DNA of 44,267 nucleotides from Hyphomicrobiales bacterium (lineage in GTDB: Bacteria; Pseudomonadota; Alphaproteobacteria; Rhizobiales; Beijerinckiaceae). The stretch is from the NCBI GenBank assembly GCA_025358745.1, contig JANYIH010000263.1, positions 1 to 44,267 of the forward strand, read 5' to 3'. A program made the position numbers and the translations under genes. The notes beneath the pieces were generated by a model. That model was not told where the DNA came from, did no database searches, and saw only the letters and a program-made list of their open reading frames with translations. Position 1 is the stretch's first letter, and each line of letters opens with the position of its first letter. Below are positions 1-9,193 of this stretch, piece after piece.

Positions 1-12
1 CGCACGAACGCT

Positions 13-1626
13 TCACGCCGCCGGGCGGTCGGCGAGCACGTGGTCGAGCCAGGTAGTGTCCATCTCCGGCACCGAGGAGATCAACTTTTCGGTGTAGGGA
101 TGATAGGGCGGCGCGAAGATTTGCGCCGTCGGCCCCTGCGCGATGATCTCGCCCTTCAGCATCACAGCGGTGCGGTGCGCGATGCGGCGCACGGTGCCCA
201 GATCGTGAGTGATGAACATATAGGCGAGGCCCAGATCCTCCTGCAACGTTCGCAATAGTTTCAGCACTTCCTCCGCCACCAGCGGATCGAGCGCCGAAGT
301 TGGTTCGTCGCAGATGATAAGGTCGGGCTCGGCGGCGAGCGCGCGCGCGATGCAGACGCGCTGCTTCTGGCCGCCCGAGAGTTGGCCGGGCCGGCGCTTG
401 GCGAAATCGGCGGGCAGGCCGACATGGGTCAGCAGGTCCGCGACTTTGGTTCGCACCTGAGAGTCCGACTTGTTGAAGAACAGCGTCATCGGCCGGCCGA
501 TGATCTCCTGCAAGGTCTGGCGCGGGTTGAGCGCGGTGTCGGGCATTTGATGCACCATCTGCAACCGTCGCAGCACGTCGCGCGGCCGCGCGCCCATGAC
601 AGGGGCGAGCGACTGCCCCGCCAGCCGCACATCGCCGCTGCGGCGCGGCAGCAGCCCCGCCACCACGCGCGCGAGCGAGGATTTGCCCGAGCCGGATTCG
701 CCCACCACCGCCAGCGTCTCTCCCCGCGCCAGCGAGATGTTGATGTTGCGCACCACCGTCGTGCCGGGGCGGTAGCCCGCCTCGACGTTGCTGACGCTCA
801 ACAGCGGCTCGGGATGGGCCGGCGGGTCAATCAACGGCGTCGAGGTCGCTGACCGCCGCTCGTTGACCAGCGCGGTGGCGTAAGCCGTGCTAGGCGCCTC
901 CAGGATTTGTTTGGCGCCGCCGACCTCCACCATCTTGCCGTGGCGCAGCACCATGATGCGATGCGCGATCTGCGCGACGACGGCGAGATCGTGGGTGATG
1001 TAGAGCCCCGCGGTGCCGAATTCGCGGATCAGGTCGCGCAGCAGCGCCAGCACTTCGATCTGCGTCGTCACGTCGAGCGCAGTGGTTGGCTCGTCGAGCA
1101 CGATGATGTCGGGGCGGCAACTCATCGCCATCGCCGCCATCGCGCGCTGCAACTGACCGCCGGAGACCTCATGCGGAAAGCGTTCGCCGAAACTTTCCGG
1201 GTTCGGCAATTGCAGCTTGGCGAACAGGGTTTTGGCGTAAGTCTCAGCCTCCGCCCGGCTCATCACGCCATGCAGCACCGGCGCCTCGCACACCTGATCC
1301 ATCAGCTTCATCGCCGGATTGAACGAGGCCGCCGCGCTTTGCGCGATATAGGCGATGCTCTTGCCGCGGAAGTTCCGCCGCGCGGCGGCGGTGCTGGCGC
1401 GCAACTCCACGCCGTTGATCCTGATCTGGCCGCCGGTGATGCGGCAGCCGGCCCGCGCATAGGCCATAGCGGCGAGGCCGATGGTGGATTTGCCGGCGCC
1501 GGATTCGCCGATCAGGCCGAGAATCTCGCCGCGCTTCAGCGTGACGTCGATCTTGTCGACCAGAACGGCGCCGGTGATGGTCTCGACCTGGAGCGCGTCG
1601 AGCGTCAGGACCAGTTCTTCGCTCAT
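13..1626 (-). CDS. Peptide-type ABC transporter, fused double ATP-binding protein (DppD-DppF type)
   Basis: Energises uptake through the two permeases encoded just upstream (DppC- and DppB-like). Two complete ATPase halves lie in one 537-residue chain. The first half has Walker [10 protein letters not shown], signature VSGGQLQR and Walker [13 protein letters not shown]. The second half has [17 protein letters not shown] and [12 protein letters not shown]. Such fusions of the usual DppD and DppF subunits are common in alphaproteobacteria. I chose the ATG at 1626 (MSEELVLTL) over the ORF-track start at 1689, because the longer start would run into the permease gene; 1626 leaves a 7-nt gap. This is the last gene of the minus-strand cluster within the window. 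The substrate is inferred from context to be a carnitine/betaine-like compound rather than peptides, but this is not proven. Confidence 0.93.
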   Translation of the reverse strand: MSEELVLTLDALQVETITGAVLVDKIDVTLKRGEILGLIGESGAGKSTIGLAAMAYARAGCRITGGQIRINGVELRASTAAARRNFRGKSIAYIAQSAAASFNPAMKLMDQVCEAPVLHGVMSRAEAETYAKTLFAKLQLPNPESFGERFPHEVSGGQLQRAMAAMAMSCRPDIIVLDEPTTALDVTTQIEVLALLRDLIREFGTAGLYITHDLAVVAQIAHRIMVLRHGKMVEVGGAKQILEAPSTAYATALVNERRSATSTPLIDPPAHPEPLLSVSNVEAGYRPGTTVVRNINISLARGETLAVVGESGSGKSSLARVVAGLLPRRSGDVRLAGQSLAPVMGARPRDVLRRLQMVHQMPDTALNPRQTLQEIIGRPMTLFFNKSDSQVRTKVADLLTHVGLPADFAKRRPGQLSGGQKQRVCIARALAAEPDLIICDEPTSALDPLVAEEVLKLLRTLQEDLGLAYMFITHDLGTVRRIAHRTAVMLKGEIIAQGPTAQIFAPPYHPYTEKLISSVPEMDTTWLDHVLADRPAA

Positions 1627-1633
1627 CGCGCCC

Positions 1634-2467
1634 TCACATTTCCGCCTGGCTGCCCGAAGGCCGCGCGTCGATCGACAGCAACCAATCAACGACGAGATTG
1701 ACGCCGACCGTCAACGACGCGATGGCTATTGCCGGATAGAGCGGCGCGAACAGGCCGAAGTTGATCGCCGCCGAATTCTCGCGCACCATGCCGCCCCAGT
1801 CGGCGAACGGCGGTTGCACGCCAATCCCCAGGAAGCTCAGCGCGGCGACGAACAGAAAGTTGAAGCAGAACCGCAGGCCGAATTCCGAGATCAGCGGCGC
1901 CATCGCGTTGGGCAGGATCTCCGAGCGGATGATCCACCATAGGCCCTCGCCGCGCATGCGCGCGACTTCGACATAGTCGAGCACAGCCAGGTTCATGCCG
2001 AGCGCGCGCGCCAGCCGGAACACTTTGGTCGAGTCGATGATGGCGATGGTGAAAATCAGCACCGGGATCGACGAGCCGAACACACCCAGAATGATCAGCG
2101 CGAGAATGAGCTGCGGGATCGACAGAATGACGTCGACCAGGCGCGACAGCACGACGTCGACCCAGCCGGCCAGCACCGCGGCCGTGAAGCCCAGCGTGAT
2201 GCCGATGAAGAACGAGAGAACCGTCGTCGCCGCCGCGATGCCGATCGTGGTGCGGGCGCCATAGATCAGCCGGGTCAGCATGTCGCGACCGATCTGATCG
2301 GCGCCGAGCCACATCTGCGCCGACGACGGCGCCCAGGTGTCGCCGACCGATTGCGATTGCGCGTAAGGCGCGAACCAGGGGCCGATCAGCGCCACCAACA
2401 GGTAGAAGGCGACGACGATCAGGCCGATCCGGGCCGTCAGGGGGGGGCGATGTCCGAAGATCGTCAT
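1634..2467 (-). CDS. Peptide-type ABC transporter permease (DppC-like)
   Basis: Inner-membrane permease of 277 residues belonging to the binding-protein-dependent transport family (DppC/OppC). An N-terminal membrane helix (IGLIVVAFYLLVALIGPWFAPYA) is followed by the OppC-type N-terminal segment containing LGADQIGRDMLTRLIYGAR. Five further hydrophobic segments follow, with an EAA-type loop region around the VEVARMRGEG motif that contacts the ATPase. It is tightly packed between dppB-like (6-nt gap) and the ATPase gene (7-nt gap), so it is almost certainly cotranscribed. It forms a heterodimer with the upstream permease. Confidence 0.93.
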   Translation of the reverse strand: MTIFGHRPPLTARIGLIVVAFYLLVALIGPWFAPYAQSQSVGDTWAPSSAQMWLGADQIGRDMLTRLIYGARTTIGIAAATTVLSFFIGITLGFTAAVLAGWVDVVLSRLVDVILSIPQLILALIILGVFGSSIPVLIFTIAIIDSTKVFRLARALGMNLAVLDYVEVARMRGEGLWWIIRSEILPNAMAPLISEFGLRFCFNFLFVAALSFLGIGVQPPFADWGGMVRENSAAINFGLFAPLYPAIAIASLTVGVNLVVDWLLSIDARPSGSQAEM

Positions 2468-2473
2468 GTGGCC

Positions 2474-3421
2474 TCAGCGTCGTCGGCGCAAGCGGGGATT
2501 GGCGAGCATGGCGAGGATGTCGGCCACGGTGTTGAGCGTGACGAACACGGCGGCGAACACCAGACCGCAGGCCTGGATCACCGGCACGTCTCTTTTGGCG
2601 ACCGCGTCCACCATATATTGGCCGACGCCGGGATAGACGAACACGTTTTCGACGACGACGACGCCGACGACGAGATAGGCCAGATTGAGCGCCACCACCG
2701 AGACGATCGGCCCCAAAGCGTTGGGCAGCGCGTGCCAGGCGACGACGCGCGAGCGCGTCAAACCTTTGAGGAACGCCATCTCGATGTAGGGCGTCGACAT
2801 GATCGACAACACGGAATTGCGCGTCATACGCAGCATGTGCGCCATCACCACCAGGGTCAACGTCAGCGCCGGCAGGAAGGCGACGTAGGTCCGCATTCCC
2901 AGCCCCATGTCGGAATCCACCGTCGCCAGCGAGGGAAACCAGGCCAGCTTGATCGCGAACACTATGATAAGAATATAGGCGACGAAGAATTCCGGCACCG
3001 AGATCGCGATCAGCGTCAGGATATTGGCCAGCCGATCGGTCAGCCGGCCTTCGCGGATCGCCGACAATATGCCCAGACCCACCGCCAGCGGCACGGCGAT
3101 GACCGCCGCATAAGAGGCCAGAAACAGCGTGTTGATGAAACGCGGCGCCAGTTCGTCGATGATGACGCGCCCGTTGGTCAGCGATTTGCCGAAGTCGCCA
3201 TGCAACACGCCGAGCAGCCATTGCAGATAGCGCAGATAGGCCGGCTTATCGAGGCCAAGCTCGGCGCGAAACACTTTCAGCGACTCGGGCGTCGCCTGTT
3301 GCCCAAGCACCGCCGAGGCGACGTCCCCCGGCAGGATCTGGGTGCAGATGAAAATCAGCACCGACACCGCCAGGAGCGTTAGCAGACCGAGAGCGAACCG
3401 CGTCGCAATCAAACGTAACAC
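2474..3421 (-). CDS. Peptide-type ABC transporter permease (DppB-like)
   Basis: Inner-membrane permease of 315 residues of the DppB/OppB family. The first membrane helix (FALGLLTLLAVSVLIFICTQ) is followed by the family-typical ILPGDVASAVLGQQATPE segment and the D-K-P-A-Y-L-R-Y-L motif. Further helices and an EAA-like loop (YIEMAFLKGLTRSRVVAWHALPNALGP) occupy the C-terminal half. Length and order match OppB-type permeases. It lies between the substrate-binding protein gene (38-nt gap) and the second permease. It is part of the same importer as its neighbours. Confidence 0.93.
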   Translation of the reverse strand: MLRLIATRFALGLLTLLAVSVLIFICTQILPGDVASAVLGQQATPESLKVFRAELGLDKPAYLRYLQWLLGVLHGDFGKSLTNGRVIIDELAPRFINTLFLASYAAVIAVPLAVGLGILSAIREGRLTDRLANILTLIAISVPEFFVAYILIIVFAIKLAWFPSLATVDSDMGLGMRTYVAFLPALTLTLVVMAHMLRMTRNSVLSIMSTPYIEMAFLKGLTRSRVVAWHALPNALGPIVSVVALNLAYLVVGVVVVENVFVYPGVGQYMVDAVAKRDVPVIQACGLVFAAVFVTLNTVADILAMLANPRLRRRR

Positions 3422-3459
3422 GTGCTCGCTCTCCTTCTACGCTGTGGCTTGCGCTTGCG

Positions 3460-5025
3460 TCAGGCGAACCAGCCTTTTTCCGCGACGCGTTGATCGCACA
3501 TGTCGTAGTGCGGATGCGGCGCTGCGCCCATCACCTTCTTCGAGTAGCCGTCGAGATAATCGCCGATGGCGAAGCACACCATGCCGCCGTCTTCCGAGAT
3601 CATCTTCTGGCACTCGGCGTAGAGCTGGCCGCGCTTGGCGTCGTCGAGTTCGGCGCGCGCCTCCAACAGCCGTTTGTCGAATTCGGGACGGCGCCAATGC
3701 GTGTCGTTCCAGTTCGCATTGGACAGGAAAGTCTGCGCGAGCTGATTGTCCGCGCTCGGACGACCGCCCCAGTACACGGCGCAGAACGGCGCCTTCAGCC
3801 AGACGTTGCTCCAGTAGCCGTCGCCGGAGACTCGCTTGACGTCGAGCGTGATGCCCGCCTTCTTCATCGCCTCCTGATACAGCACCGCGCAGTCGGTCGC
3901 GCCGGAGAACGCGCCCTCGGACACCTGCAACTCGATCTTGGCGTCGGCCATGCCGGCCTTCTTGAAGTGGAACGCCGCCTTGTCGGGATCGTAGGGGCGC
4001 TGCGGCACATCCTTGGCGAAGTATTTCTGCGACGGGGCGACGGTGGTGTCGTTGCCCAACGTCGCGAAGCCCTTGTAGACATTGTCGATGATCTTCTGTC
4101 GGTCGATGCCGTATTTCAGCGCCAGCCGCATGTCGTTGCTCTGATACGGATCGGTATCGCACAAGGCCACCCAGGCGAAGCGGTTGCCGGTGCCCTTGGT
4201 GCGCACGACATTGACGGTCGGCGCCTTCATGACAAGCGAAACCGTCTTGGCGTCGAGACGGTTGGCCGCGTCTATCTGGCCCGAGATCAGCGCCTGCACG
4301 CGCGCCGCCGCATCCGGGATGTAGCGCAACTCGACGCCGTCGAAGTGGCCGCGATCCTTCTTCCAGTAGTCGCCCTTCTTGCGCTTGGTGACGACCCGCA
4401 CGCCCGGTTCGAACGTCACGAGTTCGAACGCGCCGGTTCCGTCGGGCTTCGACCAGTCGGTGAAATTGTTGGGGACGATCAGGATGTGATAATCGGCAAA
4501 GATCGAGGGCAGACCGGCGTCGCCGCTCGACAGCGTGATCAAAATCTGATGCGAACCGAGCTTCTTGATGTCGGAAATTCCCGCCATCAAATCCTTGGCG
4601 CCCGACTTGGTCTCGCCGCGGTGCATATTGAGCGAGTAGATCACGTCGTCGGCGTCGAGAATCTTGCCAGATGTAAAAGGAACGCCCTTGCGGATGTTGA
4701 AAACCCATTCCTTCGCGCCCGGCTTGGCCTCCCAGCTCTCCGCCAATTCGCCGACCGGATTGTTGTCCGGGCCGATCTCGACCAGCCCGTTCCACAGCTG
4801 CCAGCCGTAGGAAATCGGGATCGAGTCTGCGTAAGTGCGGGGGTCGAGGCTGTCGGAGGCGCTGCCGCCTTCCATGCCGAGGCGAAGCGTGCCGCCCTTC
4901 TTGGGCGCATCGGCGGCGCGAGCGCTGGAAGCGCTGAAGCCCAGTCCCAGCGCCGCGGCGCCGGCCATCAATTCGCGTCGATCTACGATAAGACCCGAAC
5001 CGCGCTTGTCGTTGCTGTGATCCAT
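3460..5025 (-). CDS. ABC transporter substrate-binding protein (SBP_bac_5 / peptide-nickel family), Tat-type signal
   Basis: Periplasmic binding protein of 521 residues, the usual length for family 5 (DppA/OppA type). The N-terminus carries a twin-arginine-like signal (DRRELMAGAAALGLGFSASSARA), so export in folded form is likely. The mature part begins ADAPKKGGTLRLG and shows family features such as DPRTYADS, WQLWNGLVE and the FNIRKGVPFTSG segment. The start ATG at 5025 is preceded by AGGAG. It is the first gene of the importer block and has its own putative promoter in the 159-nt gap after the carnitine dehydrogenase gene. Family 5 proteins bind peptides but also opines, sugars and amines, so the ligand cannot be read from sequence; context favours a carnitine-like quaternary amine. 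Confidence 0.92.
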   Translation of the reverse strand: MDHSNDKRGSGLIVDRRELMAGAAALGLGFSASSARAADAPKKGGTLRLGMEGGSASDSLDPRTYADSIPISYGWQLWNGLVEIGPDNNPVGELAESWEAKPGAKEWVFNIRKGVPFTSGKILDADDVIYSLNMHRGETKSGAKDLMAGISDIKKLGSHQILITLSSGDAGLPSIFADYHILIVPNNFTDWSKPDGTGAFELVTFEPGVRVVTKRKKGDYWKKDRGHFDGVELRYIPDAAARVQALISGQIDAANRLDAKTVSLVMKAPTVNVVRTKGTGNRFAWVALCDTDPYQSNDMRLALKYGIDRQKIIDNVYKGFATLGNDTTVAPSQKYFAKDVPQRPYDPDKAAFHFKKAGMADAKIELQVSEGAFSGATDCAVLYQEAMKKAGITLDVKRVSGDGYWSNVWLKAPFCAVYWGGRPSADNQLAQTFLSNANWNDTHWRRPEFDKRLLEARAELDDAKRGQLYAECQKMISEDGGMVCFAIGDYLDGYSKKVMGAAPHPHYDMCDQRVAEKGWFA

Positions 5026-5087
5026 AAGCGTATTCTCCTCCGTGCCCGCGCCCGCCCTGCCCCTTCTGACGAATATTGGGCTATGGC

Positions 5088-5116
5088 ATTATCAACGCGG
5101 TTTTTTTTAAACACAA
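5088..5116 (-). promoter_or_regulatory. Putative sigma-70-type promoter of the ABC importer genes
   Basis: On the minus strand TTGTGT and GATAAT are separated by exactly 17 nt, with an A-tract in the spacer, about 60 nt upstream of the binding-protein start codon. A GC-rich stem (GCCGCC/GGCGGC) lies just upstream, after the end of the carnitine dehydrogenase gene. This suggests the importer genes can be transcribed separately from the catabolic genes. The call is based on motif match only. Confidence 0.45.
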
Positions 5117-5184
5117 TAGCGCCGCCGCTCGGCAGGCGGCCGTATTTTTCGATGGCTGCGCCCAAATCCGGCTATTTGCCCTTT

Positions 5185-6171
5185 TCATGGGCCTGACCGC
5201 TCGCCGATACGGCGCTCGTGCTCGGCGATTGTCGCGCCTGCCGCATAGTCCTGCGTTCGCAGCGCATCGAGAACGGCGACAAGGCAGGCGTCGCGGCGCG
5301 CCTCCAGTTCGCGGATCGAGGCGCCGCCGGCCTGCGCGTCGGATTGCTCGGCCACCTGGTCGATCAGCGCCTCGGTCAGTTCCGGCGCCTCCAGCTTGGT
5401 CCACGGCAGTTTCAGCGCGGGTCCGAATTGGGCGAGGAAATGGCGCATTCCCGCTTCGCCGCCCGCCATGCGATAGGTCAGGAACGTGCCCATGAACGAC
5501 CACCGCAGCCCCGCGCCGTAGCGGATCGCGTCGTCGATCTCCTCCGTGGTCGCCACCCCGTCGTTGACCAACCACAGCGCCTCGCGCCACAGCGCCTCCA
5601 ACAGCCGGTCGGCGATGAAGCCGTCGATCTCCTTGCGCACATGCAGCGGCCGCATGCCGATTGCGCGGTAGAGCGCCATCGCCGCCGTCTTGGTCGCTTG
5701 CGCCGTTTGCGCGCCGCCGCACACTTCAACCAAGGGCAACAGATAGACCGGGTTGAAGGGATGCCCGACCACGAACCGCTCCGGCCGGCTCATCGCGTTT
5801 TGCAGCCGCGTCGGCAGCAGGCCGGAGGTCGAGGAGGCGATGATCACATCCGGCCGCGTCGCGCCGTCAATCGCCTTCAACACGCGCTGCTTGAGATCCT
5901 CGCGCTCGGGCAGGCTCTCCTGCACGAAATCGGCGTCAGCCGCCGCCGCTTCGATGCTGGGCGCAATCGTCAGCGCGCCCTCGCCCGTCGCCGCGTTGGG
6001 GAAAAGCTGCGCGCGGGCGCGCCGAGCGGCGGCGACAACCGTCTCCAGCTTGCGGCCGATCTCGGGATCGGGATCGTACAAGGCGACGTCGTGGCCCTCC
6101 AGCAGGAAGCGCGCCGCCCAGCCGGCGCCGATGACGCCGCCGCCGACCAGACCGACCCTCTGTTTGCTCAT
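5185..6171 (-). CDS. lcdH: L-carnitine dehydrogenase (3-hydroxyacyl-CoA dehydrogenase family)
   Basis: Oxidises L-carnitine to 3-dehydrocarnitine with NAD+ in the cytoplasm, the first step of aerobic carnitine breakdown. The 328-residue protein starts with a Rossmann motif ([17 protein letters not shown]) followed by the acidic YDPDPE strand. It then shows [28 protein letters not shown] and the [20 protein letters not shown] region. The stretch [20 protein letters not shown] is one I associate specifically with bacterial carnitine dehydrogenases rather than fatty-acid enzymes. No C-terminal thioesterase domain is fused, unlike in some rhizobial homologues. The gene starts 3 nt after the BKACE stop codon, so the two are translationally close. 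The partner neighbour makes the carnitine assignment strong. Confidence 0.9.
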   Translation of the reverse strand: MSKQRVGLVGGGVIGAGWAARFLLEGHDVALYDPDPEIGRKLETVVAAARRARAQLFPNAATGEGALTIAPSIEAAAADADFVQESLPEREDLKQRVLKAIDGATRPDVIIASSTSGLLPTRLQNAMSRPERFVVGHPFNPVYLLPLVEVCGGAQTAQATKTAAMALYRAIGMRPLHVRKEIDGFIADRLLEALWREALWLVNDGVATTEEIDDAIRYGAGLRWSFMGTFLTYRMAGGEAGMRHFLAQFGPALKLPWTKLEAPELTEALIDQVAEQSDAQAGGASIRELEARRDACLVAVLDALRTQDYAAGATIAEHERRIGERSGP

Positions 6172-6174
6172 CGC

Positions 6175-7068
6175 TCAGCCCCGCTTTCGCAGCTTCAGTC
6201 TCTCACGCGCCTCGGCCGACCCGATCACCCGCGCGCCCATGTTGGTCAGGATCGTCGCCGCCCGCTCGACCAATTGCCCGTTGGAAGCGAGCACGCCGCG
6301 ATCGAGAAACAGATTGTCCTCCAGCCCGACCCGCACATTGCCGCCCGCCAGCGCCGCCATCGCCGCGAACGGCAACTGGTTGCGGCCGATCGAGAACGCG
6401 CTGAACACCGCGCCCGGCGGCAGTTGATTGACGAGCGCCAGCAAGGTCAGGGGATCGTCGGGCGCGCCATAGGGAATGCCAAGGCACAATTGGATCATGC
6501 AGGGATCGTCGATCAGCTTCTCCGCGATCAATTGCTTGACGAACACGAGATGCCCCGTGTCGAACACTTCCAGTTCCGGCCGCACACCGAGCGCCTGCAC
6601 TTTGGCCGCCATCGCGCGCAGCGTCGAGGGCGTGTTGGTCATCACATAGTCGCCGAGCGAAAAATTCATCGTGCCGCAATCGAGCGTGCAAATCTCCGGC
6701 AGCAATTGCGCGACATGGGCGAGCCGCTCGGTCGGCCCCACCATGTCGGTGCCTTTTGCGTCGAGCGGCAGCGGGTTCTCGCCGGCGCCGAACACCACGT
6801 CGCCGCCCATGCCCGCCGTCAGATTGATCACCACATCCACGTCGGCCGAGCGGATGCGCTCGACAACTTCCCGGTAAAGGTTCACGTCCCGCGCGGCCTT
6901 GCCCGTTTGCGGATCGCGCACATGGATATGCGCGATCGCCGCGCCCGCCCTGGCCGCCTCGATGGAAGCGTCGGCGATCTGTTTGGGCGTGATGGGCACG
7001 CCGGGATGTTTGCTCGTCGTGTCGCCGGAGCCTGTGACGGCGCAGGTGATGAAAACTTCGCGGTTCAT
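6175..7068 (-). CDS. BKACE family enzyme, probable 3-dehydrocarnitine:acetyl-CoA cleavage enzyme
   Basis: Beta-keto acid cleavage enzymes condense a beta-keto acid with acetyl-CoA, giving acetoacetate and a new CoA thioester. With dehydrocarnitine the products are acetoacetate and betainyl-CoA. The 297-residue TIM-barrel protein shows the metal-binding HIHVRD motif after [12 protein letters not shown], then [22 protein letters not shown] and [10 protein letters not shown]. The C-terminal [14 protein letters not shown] stretch is typical of the family. It sits between the dimethylglycine-demethylase-like gene and carnitine dehydrogenase, which fixes the likely substrate. No betainyl-CoA thioesterase gene is visible in the window. 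Confidence 0.88.
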   Translation of the reverse strand: MNREVFITCAVTGSGDTTSKHPGVPITPKQIADASIEAARAGAAIAHIHVRDPQTGKAARDVNLYREVVERIRSADVDVVINLTAGMGGDVVFGAGENPLPLDAKGTDMVGPTERLAHVAQLLPEICTLDCGTMNFSLGDYVMTNTPSTLRAMAAKVQALGVRPELEVFDTGHLVFVKQLIAEKLIDDPCMIQLCLGIPYGAPDDPLTLLALVNQLPPGAVFSAFSIGRNQLPFAAMAALAGGNVRVGLEDNLFLDRGVLASNGQLVERAATILTNMGARVIGSAEARERLKLRKRG

Positions 7069-7081
7069 CGTCCCCCCTATC

Positions 7082-9118
7082 TTACATCACGCTGACGAGA
7101 CGCAGCGCGTCGTAGATCGCCGCATGGATATTGCGCGAGGCGACGGCGTCGCCGATGCGAAACAGTTGATAGGAGCCCTCTGGGTTGCGAACAACCGCCT
7201 GCGGCCGCGCCGCCAGCAACGCGGGTTGATCGACTTCCCCCAGATTGCGCGAACCCGGCTTCAACGCAAAGTACAAATCGTCAACCGGCGTCGCGCCGTG
7301 ATCGACGATGATCTGATCGGCCAGCCGCTCGACCCGTTTGGCGCCATATTCGTCGTAGAACACGCCCACCAGCCGGTTGCCCTCGCGCCGCACGCTCTCC
7401 AGCCGCAAGTTCAGCGTGACACCGACGTCGTATTTCGAGAACGCGCGCAGATAGGGGGGAAAGCTGGTCGAGCCCACGTCCGGCCCCATCATCCGCTCCG
7501 GCGTCATATAATCGACGTTCGCGCCCGCGCGGGCGCAGAACTCGGCGACGCTGACGCCGGCATGGGCGCCGTTGTCGTCGTAGACGATGACGTTCGCCGC
7601 CGGTTTGATCGCGCCGGTCAGAATGTCCCAACTCGACGCGACATGCTCCGCGCCGCCCCGCAGGAAATCGAGGTTGGGCACGCCGCCGGTGGCGATGATC
7701 ACCACGTCCGGCCCCTCGCGCGTCACGTCCTCCGCCTCTGCGTAGAGGTTGGTGCGCAACTCGACGCCGTGCTTCTCGCATTGCGCCAGCCGCCAATCGA
7801 CGATGCCCAGAATCTCGCGCCGCCGCGCCAGTCCCGCCGCGACCCGCACCTGCCCGCCCGGCTGATCCGCCGCCTCCATCAGCACCGTCTTGTGGCCGCG
7901 CGCGGCGGCGACGCGCGCCGCCTCAAGCCCGCCCGGCCCCGCCCCGACGACGACGAATGTCTTCAGCGGCCCCGCGCTACGCGTCACGACATGCGGCATC
8001 GTCAACTCGCGCCCCGTCGCGGCGTTGTGGATGCAGACCGCGTGACCGCCATAGATGCTGTCGATGCAATAGCCCATGCCGACGCAGGGCCTGATCTCAT
8101 CCTCGCGGCCCTGTTTGATCTTCAGCGCGATATGCGGATCGGCCAGATGCGCCCGCGTCATGCCGACCAGATCCAGCTTGCCCGATTCAATCGCGTGCCG
8201 CGCCGTCGCGACATCCTGCACCCGCGCGGCATGGAACGTCGGCAGCCGCGTCGCCACGCGGATGTCTCCCGCGAAATCGAGATGCGGCGCGGAGCGTTCG
8301 CCCATGCCGGGAATGACGCGCGAAAGGCCCTCCTCGGTGTCGATATGGCCGCGGATCACGTTGACGAAATCGATAGCGCCGCTCGCGGCGAGCGTTTGCG
8401 CGATGGTTGTCCCCTCGCGCCTGTCGATGCCGCGCTCGGCGTCCTCGTCGCACACAAGGCGCGCGCCGACGATGAAATCCTTGCCCACCCGCTCGCGGAT
8501 CGCGCGCAGCACCTCGAATCCGAACCGCATCCGGTTTTCCAACGAACCGCCATACTCGTCGCTGCGATGGTTGGTCAGCGGCGACCAGAATTGATCGATC
8601 AGATGTCCGTAGGCTTCGATTTCGAACCCGTCGAGCCCCGCCACCTTCACCCGCTCCGCCGCGTCGGCGTAGGCGGCGACGATGCGGGTGATGTCGAATT
8701 CCTCCATCGCCTTGGGGAATGCGCGATGCGCCGGCTCGCGCACATGGCTGGCGCCGAGGATGGGCAACCAATCGTCCTTGGCCCAGCTCGTGCGCCGGCC
8801 CAGATGCGTGATCTGGATCATCACCGCCGCGCCGTGGTCGTGCACCTCGTCGGCAAGCGCCTTCAACCAGCCGACCACTTCATCTTTGTAGAGCAGAATG
8901 TTGCCGAACGCCTGCGGACTGTCGGGCGCGACCACCGCCGAGCCGCCGATCATCGTCAGCCCGATGCCGCCTTTCGCCTTCTCCACGTGATAGGCGCGAT
9001 AGCGCTCCTTCGGCATTCCGTCATGGGTGTAGGCCGGCTCGTGCGCCGTGGACATCAGACGATTGCGAATCGTCAAATGCTTGAGCTGGAAAGGTTGAAG
9101 CAGCGGGTCTGCGCTCAT
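7082..9118 (-). CDS. NADH:flavin oxidoreductase / FAD-dependent demethylase, DgcA-like (dimethylglycine or related N-methyl compound)
   Basis: A 678-residue protein of the trimethylamine dehydrogenase / 2,4-dienoyl-CoA reductase family. It has an N-terminal FMN barrel (residues about 1-350), a cysteine-containing segment (CVGMGYCID followed by a further Cys) where the family carries its 4Fe-4S cluster, and a C-terminal FAD/NAD-binding half starting at [17 protein letters not shown]. Motifs such as [33 protein letters not shown]-like [11 protein letters not shown] and IHNAATGRE strongly recall Pseudomonas DgcA, which demethylates dimethylglycine to sarcosine. Betaine released from carnitine would feed this route after one demethylation. 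Stachydrine or another N-methyl substrate is an alternative. It is the first gene of the minus-strand catabolic cluster, 13 nt before the BKACE gene. Confidence 0.82.
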   Translation of the reverse strand: MSADPLLQPFQLKHLTIRNRLMSTAHEPAYTHDGMPKERYRAYHVEKAKGGIGLTMIGGSAVVAPDSPQAFGNILLYKDEVVGWLKALADEVHDHGAAVMIQITHLGRRTSWAKDDWLPILGASHVREPAHRAFPKAMEEFDITRIVAAYADAAERVKVAGLDGFEIEAYGHLIDQFWSPLTNHRSDEYGGSLENRMRFGFEVLRAIRERVGKDFIVGARLVCDEDAERGIDRREGTTIAQTLAASGAIDFVNVIRGHIDTEEGLSRVIPGMGERSAPHLDFAGDIRVATRLPTFHAARVQDVATARHAIESGKLDLVGMTRAHLADPHIALKIKQGREDEIRPCVGMGYCIDSIYGGHAVCIHNAATGRELTMPHVVTRSAGPLKTFVVVGAGPGGLEAARVAAARGHKTVLMEAADQPGGQVRVAAGLARRREILGIVDWRLAQCEKHGVELRTNLYAEAEDVTREGPDVVIIATGGVPNLDFLRGGAEHVASSWDILTGAIKPAANVIVYDDNGAHAGVSVAEFCARAGANVDYMTPERMMGPDVGSTSFPPYLRAFSKYDVGVTLNLRLESVRREGNRLVGVFYDEYGAKRVERLADQIIVDHGATPVDDLYFALKPGSRNLGEVDQPALLAARPQAVVRNPEGSYQLFRIGDAVASRNIHAAIYDALRLVSVM

Positions 9119-9193
9119 GAGCGGGGGAGATTAGCGGGACTGCGCCGCTTGTATAGGGCGCCCGCGTCCATGAAAAATGGATGCGCCCAACGT

